Positions 1 to 6,504 of a stretch of DNA of 14,915 nt are shown piece after piece. The stretch is from DATIGJ01 sp035644155. Lineage in GTDB: Bacteria; Patescibacteriota; Microgenomatia; Levybacterales; UBA12049. A model generated the notes under the pieces. The model saw only the letters and a program-made list of their open reading frames with translations, was not told the origin of the DNA and searched no databases. Numbering within the stretch: position 1 is the first letter of the stretch; every line of letters begins with the position of its first letter. Location: the NCBI GenBank assembly GCA_035644155.1, contig DASQPC010000076.1, forward strand, positions 1 through 14,915, in the 5' to 3' direction. Made by a program: the position numbers and the translations under genes.

Positions 1-819
1 GGATCACTCGGTGATTTAATGAATCATGCTGATGATATGCCAAACAGACAAATAGATGTTTTTGAAAAAATCATAAATCCTGAAAAAGGAAAAAAAGAAG
101 AGGGCGATACAGTATTTGATGGTATGGTTGATCGTTATTTAGGTAAAAAACCAAAGATTAGCACAATAAAACAAGAACTCCTTAACTATATTGAAGAATG
201 TCGAAAAAGTGAACGTCATATTAAGAGTGATAAATGGGAAGAGGTTCTCGGTCATCAGATAATGGGGAATACCGCTGCTGAGCAACTACAATTTGTTAGA
301 GAGATAATAGCTAATATCATTGAAGAAGATCCATCACCTTTTGTTGGATCTGGGTCTGAAGATATAGTTAAGACCAAACACATTCTTGTTGATCATATAT
401 CAAAATATCAAGCTCAAATTCAACCTCATCCTGCAACAGCTCAATGGGAAAGAGCCTATGAACAGCCTTTTCCTGGTAATACAGCGCTTGAACAACTAAT
501 CAAGATTAATGAAAAAGATACTAATGAAATTGCATTTGCAGGGTTTAATTATAATAATCTGTATAATATTTTGTGTTCAGATAGAATGCATAGTATAATA
601 CGAAAGCACTTAGCAAGAGACGGAAGGTCAGGATTTGAATATCAAAGCTTTGATACTATGGTAAGAATGGGTAAAGGAGAAGAATGGTTCCAAGGAGCTA
701 TGGATCTCTTAACAGGATCCTTAGATCTACCTCCGAAAGAAAAAATGTTTTTTGCAAATCATTATCGGAATATCCTAAAAAATAGAGAAGCCTATTGGGA
801 AGAAAAGAAGCCAAAATGA
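1..819 (+). CDS. Unrecognised protein with internal Trp/GNTA repeats (5' end possibly outside window)
   Basis: I do not recognise this family. The reading frame is open to the left edge; the first ATG in the window is at 19 (266 residues from there) and has no visible SD, so the true start may lie upstream. Counting from that ATG, two segments align with the same internal spacing: Trp73, nine residues, then GNTAAEQL (83-90), and Trp143, nine residues, then GNTALEQL (153-160). Both follow a helical Lys/Glu-rich stretch, which gives a period of about 70 residues. A weaker third copy may be Trp223 with Gly233. The protein is hydrophilic, rich in Lys, Glu and Gln, with no signal peptide or membrane segment, so it is probably cytoplasmic and alpha-helical. 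It ends 27 bases before the next gene, which has its own SD, so the two are probably co-transcribed. Function unknown. Confidence 0.7.
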   Translation, partial: GSLGDLMNHADDMPNRQIDVFEKIINPEKGKKEEGDTVFDGMVDRYLGKKPKISTIKQELLNYIEECRKSERHIKSDKWEEVLGHQIMGNTAAEQLQFVREIIANIIEEDPSPFVGSGSEDIVKTKHILVDHISKYQAQIQPHPATAQWERAYEQPFPGNTALEQLIKINEKDTNEIAFAGFNYNNLYNILCSDRMHSIIRKHLARDGRSGFEYQSFDTMVRMGKGEEWFQGAMDLLTGSLDLPPKEKMFFANHYRNILKNREAYWEEKKPK

Positions 820-832
820 CTCTTTCGGAAAA

Positions 833-838
833 AAGGAG
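833..838 (+). promoter_or_regulatory. Shine-Dalgarno site of the gene at 847
   Basis: AAGGAG lies 8 bases before the ATG at 847, in the short gap after the upstream stop codon. It fixes the start of the downstream gene and supports operon-internal translation by SD pairing. Confidence 0.8.
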
Positions 839-846
839 AAATAAAT

Positions 847-2463
847 ATGTCAGTTGAAAAAAAAGAAGGGGCTGAGCTGGTAGTAGGGCCTCGTCCATTA
901 GTTGGAGAGCTTGTTAGTCCCTCTGGCAGGCAGATGGAAAGGAGAGTACGGCCGGATAGTCAAAGCGCGTTTTGTACCATAATAAAAAGAAGGCCAAGAG
1001 TTGATTTAGCTTGTGGCACTATAGACGATAGAAGAGCAGCTTTAACAGAGGCAGTTTTACCATTATTAGATGTTCCTCGTCAAACGTCTGAACAATATTC
1101 GGTACTTGTAGCTGATTTTAGTTTGGAAGATACATCAAGAGACTTAATAGATGCTGCACAGAAAAAAGGACATAGTATTCGTCATTGGGATATATCAACA
1201 GGCAAAGGTGGATTGTTATCTGAATTGAATTCTCAAGAGCTTGCTAACGTTATTATAAGAAGTGGAGGTAAAGAATTAAATGATATAAAAATGGCTGCTA
1301 CAAGCGTCCTTACCAGGATCGCTATATCCCTCGAAATGTCAGATGAGACAGGAGGTGTTGTTACAGCATCCATACCACAACTACATGATGGTATCAAATA
1401 TCTTAAAGGGGAAGACACTGAAGCTCCTCTTGAAAACGATCAAAAGAGCCGTTTACGAAGATCGATTTCACCTGAATATATTACTAATGGTGTATTAGAT
1501 AAATTGAATGAACATTTTGATATATTAAGAGAGAGTGAAGTCTCAACCGACAGTACGCCTCTTGATTATAATGCTGAAAAGCTGCCTCACCTATTTAGTT
1601 GTTCAGTTCCTCTTAGTGGATTAGGTGATCCAGAGATTAGTAGTATGTTACTTGGTAATGCCATTCCAATTTTGATTGACAAGCAAAAATTTGGCCTCCT
1701 TAAAACTGTCGTACTTGCAGGAGCAGATAAAATTCCCGAGGAAAAACTAGATATAATAAACAAACTATGCCGTCTAAAGGGTATAAACGTAATAACAACA
1801 GTCAGTAACTTTTCTGAAGAAACTATGAAACATATTAAAGCTGGACAAAATGGCGCGTTAACAGGCTTTATGAAGGCAGCAAATGGACCAGAAGCAGATT
1901 ATATAGCACAATTTTCAGAATCAGTAGAAGAGACCAAAGTGACCGGTTGGAATCATAGTGAAAATAAAGTAGCAACTGCAGGTTATGATAGCGGAAAAAA
2001 TTCATCAGATGCTTCTGGCAGTAAATCAAAAGGAAAGTCTGAGTCAAGGAGCTCTTCAACTTCCACGTCTGCTGATAGAGGAGTGACATACAATAGAGTT
2101 GATGAGAGAAGACTTAAGCCATATACTGTCTCATCTGATCTGAGGTCTGTTGGTACCGAAGGAAGAGGCGCAACAGAAATTATTTTTGTACTGAGTGGTC
2201 GGGTAACGAGGATTTTCCCTTTATATGGACAAATTGGTCGGGTTCCTATAGATCGATCAATGAGGGAATCGCCTCATACAGGATCTTTGGAGGTAACTCC
2301 TCCAGTCCCACCTAAAGCATTATCAAGTAGTCTTGAACAAATTCCTCGTCATGAACAACCTGGTACACCAGAGTATAGACAGAATCAATGGCTCAGAAAA
2401 AGGATGGGATTTTCTTATGATCCAAAAGTACTAAGTTTTGTGGAGAGACATCATAGAAAATAG
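847..2463 (+). CDS. Degenerate VirD4/TraG-like coupling ATPase homologue, probably without nucleotide binding
   Basis: 538 residues, soluble, no membrane segment. The order of blocks resembles a type IV secretion coupling ATPase (VirD4/TraG/TraD). A strand-helix unit stands where Walker A would be (ACGTID, 55-60, with no GKS/T). Next comes a 'VLVADFS...AAQKKGHSIRHWD' block (86-115) like the strand after the P-loop helix. At 288-296 VVLAGADKI sits where Walker B (hhhhDE) is expected, followed by a Gly-rich strand like sensor 1 (KGINVITTVS, 311-320). A Ser/Lys-rich disordered stretch covers 371-410. The tail block RRLKPYTVSSDLRS...FPLY (421-460) resembles the C-terminal end of the coupling-protein core. 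Both nucleotide motifs are missing, so I infer a non-catalytic relative, perhaps a structural or regulatory subunit working with the gene upstream. The family link rests on reading by eye and could be wrong. Confidence 0.5.
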   Translation: MSVEKKEGAELVVGPRPLVGELVSPSGRQMERRVRPDSQSAFCTIIKRRPRVDLACGTIDDRRAALTEAVLPLLDVPRQTSEQYSVLVADFSLEDTSRDLIDAAQKKGHSIRHWDISTGKGGLLSELNSQELANVIIRSGGKELNDIKMAATSVLTRIAISLEMSDETGGVVTASIPQLHDGIKYLKGEDTEAPLENDQKSRLRRSISPEYITNGVLDKLNEHFDILRESEVSTDSTPLDYNAEKLPHLFSCSVPLSGLGDPEISSMLLGNAIPILIDKQKFGLLKTVVLAGADKIPEEKLDIINKLCRLKGINVITTVSNFSEETMKHIKAGQNGALTGFMKAANGPEADYIAQFSESVEETKVTGWNHSENKVATAGYDSGKNSSDASGSKSKGKSESRSSSTSTSADRGVTYNRVDERRLKPYTVSSDLRSVGTEGRGATEIIFVLSGRVTRIFPLYGQIGRVPIDRSMRESPHTGSLEVTPPVPPKALSSSLEQIPRHEQPGTPEYRQNQWLRKRMGFSYDPKVLSFVERHHRK

Positions 2464-2470
2464 TTTTACT

Positions 2471-2499
2471 TTGCGTCTCATGGGGAAATAGGCTACAAT
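2471..2499 (+). promoter_or_regulatory. lepA promoter, near-leaderless
   Basis: TTGCGT (2471-2476), a 17-base spacer and TACAAT (2494-2499). The -10 box ends 7 bases before the ATG at 2507, so transcription should start at or one base before the start codon. Only AAGG (2500-2503) resembles an SD, and it is too close to act as one in such a transcript. Confidence 0.6.
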
Positions 2500-2506
2500 A
2501 AGGCCT

Positions 2507-4240
2507 ATGCAAAGCCAAAACTTCATCAGAAATTTCGCCATCATTGCTCACATTGATCATGGTAAGTCAACGCTTTCAGATCGTTTTTTAGAACTGACCA
2601 AAACAGTTGCCAAGGATAAATTACAGGAACAATTCCTCGATCAAAACGTCATCAGCCGTAAGCGTGGCATTACAATCAAATTAGCACCTGTCAGAATGCA
2701 TTACGAAGTTGATGGGAAAAATTATGAACTCAATCTTATTGATACTCCCGGTCATGTTGATTTTTCCTATGAAGTCTCACGAACGCTTGCTGCTTGTGAA
2801 GGAGCAGTCTTACTCGTTGATGCCACGCAAGGGATTCAAGCACAGACAGTTGCACATTATCATGTTGCCAAAAAGTTAGGTCTTGTGATAATTCCTGTTC
2901 TCAATAAAATTGATCTCCCCAATGCACAGACAGATGTTGTGATGAAAGAATTGGTGGATTTTGGTTTCAAGAAAGAGGACATTTTGTGTATCTCTGCCAA
3001 AACTGGAGAGAATGTCGACGTCTTGATGAAGCGAATTCTTGAAAGAGTTCCAGCTCCTAAGGGAGATACAAATGCGCCGCTTCGTGCGCTTATTTTTGAT
3101 GCTGTTTATGATGAATATCGAGGTGTTATTGCTTATATCCGTGTGATGGATGGGGAAGTAAAAAAAGGAGAGCGGATTCAATTTTATCAAAATGGTGTAC
3201 AGACTGATGTGACAGAGGTGGGGATGTTTACGCCATTTTTGAAAGAGACAGAGGGTATGAAGACAGGTGAGATCGGTTATGTTGTTGGGAGTATAAAAGA
3301 TATTCGTCAATGTCGTGTTGGTGATACGATTATTCTTCAAGGCACAAAAGTTGAATCATTGTCAGGATATACAACGCCTCAGCCGATGGTTTTTTTCGGG
3401 ATGTATCCGAAAAATGCCAATGATTTTGCTCATCTTCGAGATGGATTGGGTAAGTTGACACTTAACGATACAGCACTTACTTACTCGGAAGAATATTCTG
3501 CGTATTTGGGCAGTGGTTTTCGTGTTGGTTTTTTGGGACTTCTCCATGCTGATATTGTGAAGGAGCGCCTTAAGCAAGAATTTGGTTTGGATTTATTGTT
3601 GACTATGCCTCAGGTGTTGTATGAGAGGCGATCTGATGATGAAATTTATGAACCTTATATGCTTTTGAATGTCTATGCTCCGTCTGAATATGTTGGCAAT
3701 ATTATGACGATTTGTCAGAAGAAAAAAGGAAATCTTTTGGATATGCAGTATCATGAAGCGTACGCTGTTTTGTCCTATGAAATGCCGTATTCAATGTTTA
3801 TCCGAGGGTTGGCCGGAGAGGTTAAGTCAGTAACGGCAGGATTTGGCAGTATTGACTATGAATTGACTGATTATAAAAAGGCAGATCTTGTACAGCTTGA
3901 TATCATGATCAATTCCAATCCGATTGATGTGCTTTCAGAATTAGTTTATAAAGATGAAGCAACATACATTGCTCGGCAAAAAACAGAAAAATTAAAAGAA
4001 TCTCTTGATCGTCAACAATTTCGACAGATTATCCAGGCAACGGTCAATGGAACTATTATTGCTCGTGAAGAAATTCCACCATTTAGAAAAGATGTGTTGG
4101 CAAAGATGAGCGGAGGAGACAGAACTCGAAAGGATAAGCTTTTGGAAGCTCAGAAAAAAGGGAAAAAGAAAATGATTATGACAGGCAAAGTCGAACTCTC
4201 ACAAGACGCGCTCTTCTCGATGATTAGTGATGGGAAATAA
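2507..4240 (+). CDS. lepA: Elongation factor 4 (LepA), ribosome back-translocating GTPase
   Basis: 577 residues, close to the usual 600. LepA is a translational GTPase that acts on stalled or mistranslocated ribosomes. All GTPase boxes are visible: G1 AHIDHGKST (14-22), G2 around RGITIK, G3 DTPGHVDF, G4 NKID and G5 SAKTG. The C-terminal LepA signature is clear (GGDRTRKDKLLEAQKKGKKK), followed by VELSQDALFSMI; this separates it from EF-G and TypA. The segment before RGIT reads LDQNVISRK instead of the common LDQMDLERE, a departure in switch I. The start at 2507 gives MQSQNFIRNFAIIAHIDHGK, which matches the family N-terminus. It has its own promoter after the upstream operon. It converges on the hydrolase at 4269 with 28 bases between the stop codons. 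Confidence 0.97.
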   Translation: MQSQNFIRNFAIIAHIDHGKSTLSDRFLELTKTVAKDKLQEQFLDQNVISRKRGITIKLAPVRMHYEVDGKNYELNLIDTPGHVDFSYEVSRTLAACEGAVLLVDATQGIQAQTVAHYHVAKKLGLVIIPVLNKIDLPNAQTDVVMKELVDFGFKKEDILCISAKTGENVDVLMKRILERVPAPKGDTNAPLRALIFDAVYDEYRGVIAYIRVMDGEVKKGERIQFYQNGVQTDVTEVGMFTPFLKETEGMKTGEIGYVVGSIKDIRQCRVGDTIILQGTKVESLSGYTTPQPMVFFGMYPKNANDFAHLRDGLGKLTLNDTALTYSEEYSAYLGSGFRVGFLGLLHADIVKERLKQEFGLDLLLTMPQVLYERRSDDEIYEPYMLLNVYAPSEYVGNIMTICQKKKGNLLDMQYHEAYAVLSYEMPYSMFIRGLAGEVKSVTAGFGSIDYELTDYKKADLVQLDIMINSNPIDVLSELVYKDEATYIARQKTEKLKESLDRQQFRQIIQATVNGTIIAREEIPPFRKDVLAKMSGGDRTRKDKLLEAQKKGKKKMIMTGKVELSQDALFSMISDGK

Positions 4241-4248
4241 ATCAGTTT

Positions 4249-4263
4249 TTGTCATTGCGAGGG
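4249..4263 (+). repeat. Half-copy of a dispersed palindromic repeat (TTGTCATTGCGAGGG type)
   Basis: The short gap between the convergent lepA and hydrolase genes holds TTGTCATTGCGAGGG. This looks like the outer arm of the widespread bacterial GTCATTGCGAG palindromic repeat and shares TTGTCAT with the two fuller repeats at 11139 and 13312. No partner arm is seen nearby. A small inverted repeat follows (GTTGA 4263-4267 / TCAAC 4273-4277). Confidence 0.4.
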
Positions 4264-4268
4264 TTGAT

Positions 4269-4820
4269 TTAGTCAACTAACTTGAGGAGAAAGGGAAATT
4301 TGTTGTAGTGTTGGTTGAATTTTTCGGATCCCATATGTCCCTCACCTTTCATAACGATTAATTTACCTTTACTAATAGTATCTAGCATATATCTTCCTTC
4401 GATATCGTTACATCCCCACGGGTCATTATCAGAATTGACAAAAATAATATCATCGACATGATCTGCAATTTTTTTCCAGTCATAAATTTTTTGCACAATC
4501 GGATCAGCTACTTTTTCTTCTCCTTTTCGTCGTGCATAGCCTGCGACCAAAATTGCTTGTTTGATTTTCACATTGATATTTTCCAAGACACTCAGTTGCA
4601 ATGGTCCTCCTGCTGAGTGCCCAATAAGAATAGTTTCTTCATTATAATTTTCTTTTAATGCAGCGGGTAACCAATTTGTAAGCGTTGGATGATCTGTATC
4701 GGGAAGCTGAGGAATAGAAACGCTGTAGCCTTTTTTCTCAAGTTCTTTTTTAAGCCATGGAAGCCACATATATTCAGGTGTTTCGCCGGTTCCATGAAGA
4801 ATAACAACATTTTTCATCAT
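4269..4820 (-). CDS. Alpha/beta serine hydrolase, RBBP9/YdeN-like
   Basis: 183 residues from the ATG at 4820; an ATG at 4817 gives 182. The fold signature is plain: VVILHGTGETPEYMWLPWL near the N-terminus (oxyanion-side HG), the nucleophile elbow GHSAGG (67-72, Ser69), a likely acid in NSDNDPW (Asp131 or Asp133) and His162 in GEGHMG. Length and motif order fit the RBBP9/YdeN family (PF06821-like) of small intracellular serine hydrolases, whose substrates are mostly unknown. An open frame extends upstream to 5015, but it runs antisense-style over the neighbouring gene's tail with low-complexity Leu/Gln sequence, so I place the start at 4820, next to a perfect TATAAT. It lies 19 bases behind the surface-protein gene and may also be read through from it. 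Confidence 0.88.
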   Translation of the reverse strand: MMKNVVILHGTGETPEYMWLPWLKKELEKKGYSVSIPQLPDTDHPTLTNWLPAALKENYNEETILIGHSAGGPLQLSVLENINVKIKQAILVAGYARRKGEEKVADPIVQKIYDWKKIADHVDDIIFVNSDNDPWGCNDIEGRYMLDTISKGKLIVMKGEGHMGSEKFNQHYNKFPFLLKLVD

Positions 4821-4824
4821 AAAG

Positions 4825-4830
4825 ATTATA
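4825..4830 (-). promoter_or_regulatory. -10 box of the hydrolase gene, leaderless type
   Basis: On the minus strand TATAAT (4830 down to 4825) is followed by CTTT and the ATG at 4820; a second ATG starts at 4817, about where transcription should begin. The -35 region is weak (TCTTCA at 17 bases). Confidence 0.5.
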
Positions 4831-4839
4831 GCAGAAATT

Positions 4840-6036
4840 TTAGAGAATGAAGAAGAGCAGTCCGCCGCCAATAATAAAGATAATTGCGGCAGCACTGATA
4901 CCAGCAAAGGCACCTGTCGAGCCAGTAGCTGCAAGGGTTGGAGTAGCTGTTGAAACAGCACCAGTAACACCTGCTGCGTTGACAGTAATTGTTTGTTTAC
5001 AATTCGTCGAGTCACTTATGCCATTATTACTGTCAGTAAGAAGAGCTGATGCCTGATATGTTCCGGGGGTGTTATAGGTATGAGAAATTTGTGCACTAAC
5101 CGTATTGGTTCCGATGCCACCAGAGCTCGTTACATCGCTGACTTCGCCATCACCAAAATTGAATGTTGCTTTACTAACTGTTCCGTCAGAATCCGTTCCA
5201 TTAGCAGTAAAAGTAAGTGATAATGGTGCAGTTCCTGTGGTGCTACGATCAACAGCAAGTGAACTACAAACAGGTGACACATTAGGAGTTCCAGTGCCGT
5301 TATCAATCGTTGGTACAGGTGTCACAGATGCTGCTGGTGTATCCGTTGGAACGGGTGTCGCGGAGGCGCTTGGTGTCTCGGTTGGAACTAGTGTATCTGT
5401 CGGAACTGGTGTACCGCTACTTGCAATAGTTGTTGGTGTAGGACTGGTTGCCGATGCTCCTCCTATAACAATAGTTGCCGGCGTAGTACTAGCTAAAACA
5501 TTTTCACTTGCCTGATCATTTGACCCAATAGACAAAGCCTGTGCATTAGCAGTATATGTAATTAACGTTGGTGTCCCTGCTGCAGTATTTGTCAAAGCTT
5601 TAAAGGTAAACGTTGCAGCTTTTACCTGCGATTGAATCGCTTTGGTCGGATCTGGTCCAACTGATAAGGTCACAGCAATTTTCCCTGGTGTATAAATTGG
5701 TCCTTCAAGCACTGATGGAAAGACAGCACTATTTACTTGAAAAGCATTACTTGAAGCGGTAGCAATCTTGTCGGGATCATATTGAATTTCCAATTTAACA
5801 AAAGAGACAAGATTGGTACCTGGATCAACCATAACATCAAGAGGGATGCTATCGCCAACGCTTTTGGAAATAGGACTTGCTGATGAGGATACAGGATTAA
5901 ATGTCAGGTTGGTTGCTTTTTCAGCACGACTTCGGATTTCCTGTTGCCTTTGGAGAAGATACACGCTAACAGGTATACCTACCAAAAGGAGAACAACGAA
6001 ACCTAACAAAAAAAGTCTTTTTCCACCAAAATGCAT
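4840..6036 (-). CDS. Membrane-anchored surface protein: cohesin-like domain, Thr/Pro linker, PKD domain, C-terminal helix
   Basis: 398 residues. A positively charged start and hydrophobic segment (about 8-28) form a signal anchor. Residues 42-190 resemble a type I cohesin-like beta-sandwich (VKLEIQYDPDKI at 80-91, VKAATFTFKAL at 138-148), a domain known for protein-protein contacts outside the cell. A Thr/Pro/Ser linker follows (194-245, repeated TPVPTDT-like units). Residues 256-353 are a PKD domain (NFGDGEVS 293-300; HTYNTPGTYQASALLTD 319-335), with Cys257 and Cys346 placed for a disulfide. The end has LAATG (368-372) and then a hydrophobic helix to the last residue. This looks like a sortase-type tail with Ala in place of the Pro of LPxTG and no basic tail. 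I infer an envelope protein exposed at the surface, possibly for adhesion or attachment. No enzyme motif is seen. Confidence 0.85.
   Translation of the reverse strand: MHFGGKRLFLLGFVVLLLVGIPVSVYLLQRQQEIRSRAEKATNLTFNPVSSSASPISKSVGDSIPLDVMVDPGTNLVSFVKLEIQYDPDKIATASSNAFQVNSAVFPSVLEGPIYTPGKIAVTLSVGPDPTKAIQSQVKAATFTFKALTNTAAGTPTLITYTANAQALSIGSNDQASENVLASTTPATIVIGGASATSPTPTTIASSGTPVPTDTLVPTETPSASATPVPTDTPAASVTPVPTIDNGTGTPNVSPVCSSLAVDRSTTGTAPLSLTFTANGTDSDGTVSKATFNFGDGEVSDVTSSGGIGTNTVSAQISHTYNTPGTYQASALLTDSNNGISDSTNCKQTITVNAAGVTGAVSTATPTLAATGSTGAFAGISAAAIIFIIGGGLLFFIL
5302..5457 (-). repeat. Low-complexity Thr/Pro linker coding repeats
   Basis: This part of the surface-protein gene encodes residues 194-245, built from degenerate units such as TPVPTDT and LVPTETP. 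At DNA level it appears as imperfect repeats of a roughly 36-base unit. It is an extended, probably glycosylatable spacer between the cohesin-like and PKD domains, and likely to vary in length between strains. Confidence 0.6.
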
Positions 6037-6059
6037 ACGTAATAATAAACCGTAATTTT

Positions 6060-6088
6060 ATCGTATAGAAGAAAGACAGATGTGTCAA
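6060..6088 (-). promoter_or_regulatory. Promoter of the surface-protein gene
   Basis: Read on the minus strand: TTGACA (6088-6083), a 17-base spacer, TACGAT (6065-6060). The predicted transcript starts near 6053, giving a leader of about 17 bases to the ATG at 6036 with no SD. It stands back to back with the groES promoter without overlapping it. Confidence 0.55.
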
Positions 6089-6118
6089 GCGGTTAACAGG
6101 GCATATCGCTATAGGTTA

Positions 6119-6147
6119 TTGACACTAGAGCAGAGTTGTTGTATAAA
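6119..6147 (+). promoter_or_regulatory. groESL promoter, canonical sigma70 type
   Basis: TTGACA (6119-6124), exactly 17 bases, then TATAAA (6142-6147). This is the closest match to the vegetative consensus in the window. The start of transcription should be near 6154, giving a leader of about 42 bases for groES. Confidence 0.8.
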
Positions 6148-6174
6148 TTAGCATACTATCATAACAAGTGATAA
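6148..6174 (+). promoter_or_regulatory. Degenerate CIRCE operator (HrcA site)
   Basis: TTAGCATAC (6148-6156), nine bases, AAGTGATAA (6166-6174). The CIRCE consensus is TTAGCACTC-N9-GAGTGCTAA; each arm matches 7 of 9 bases and the spacer is exactly nine. It starts right after the -10 box, where HrcA sites in front of groES normally sit. The inner bases of each arm have diverged, so I call it a degenerate site. hrcA is not in the window. A separate perfect inverted repeat, AACAAGT (6163-6169) and ACTTGTT (6176-6182), overlaps it and could form a small hairpin in the groES leader. Confidence 0.6.
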
Positions 6175-6195
6175 AACTTGTTTGAATTTGTTGAT

Positions 6196-6495
6196 ATGGC
6201 AAGCAAAAATACTATAAAACCACTTTTTGATAATGTTCTGCTCAAACCGGTTGGAGCGGATAAAACAACTGCAAGCGGCATCATTCTCCCAGATTCAGTA
6301 AAAGAAAAACCACAAGTTGGAGAAATTGTTGCCGTTGGTGCTGGATCATATGACGAGCACGGCAAGCTGATTCCTATGGTTGTTAAAGTTGGACAAAAAG
6401 TATTGTATAAAAAATGGGGTGGCGATGAATATAAAGTCGGAAATGAAGAGTGGAAACTCGTCCGACAGTCTGATATACTCGCTATCGTTGAATAA
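6196..6495 (+). CDS. groES: Co-chaperonin GroES (Hsp10)
   Basis: 99 residues, the usual length. GroES is the heptameric lid of the GroEL folding chamber. The start MASKNTIKPLFDNVLLKPV, the mobile loop with its GroEL-contacting IIL (29-31, GIILPD), the Gly/Tyr-containing roof region (48-52) and the end SDILAIVE all fit. The frame could begin at a TTG at 6178, but the extra MFEFVD is not family-like, so the ATG at 6196 is preferred. No SD precedes it. It leads the groES-groEL operon from a canonical promoter with a degenerate CIRCE site, so repression by HrcA and induction by heat or misfolded protein is likely. Confidence 0.97.
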   Translation: MASKNTIKPLFDNVLLKPVGADKTTASGIILPDSVKEKPQVGEIVAVGAGSYDEHGKLIPMVVKVGQKVLYKKWGGDEYKVGNEEWKLVRQSDILAIVE

Positions 6496-6499
6496 GGAG
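6493..6499 (+). promoter_or_regulatory. Shine-Dalgarno site of groEL overlapping the groES stop
   Basis: TAAGGAG: its TAA is the groES stop codon and AAGGAG lies 5 bases before the groEL ATG at 6505. Terminating ribosomes sit directly on the initiation region, which suggests translational coupling and matched synthesis of the two subunits. Confidence 0.85.
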
Positions 6500-6504
6500 A
6501 AATT

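Noticed and set aside
2876..3340. Minus-strand frame of 154 codons inside lepA
   Set aside because: Shadow of lepA: low-complexity His/Asn/Ile composition, no start signal, and lepA is certain on the other strand.
4821..5015. N-terminal extension of the hydrolase up to 5015
   Set aside because: The extra 65 residues are Leu/Gln-rich and lie in another frame of the surface-protein gene; the family N-terminus and a TATAAT support the start at 4820.
5105..5515. Open frame of 136 codons on the + strand rich in Gly/Val/Thr
   Set aside because: It is the antisense of the Thr/Pro linker and PKD region of the surface protein; its repetitiveness mirrors that gene and it has no SD or family match.
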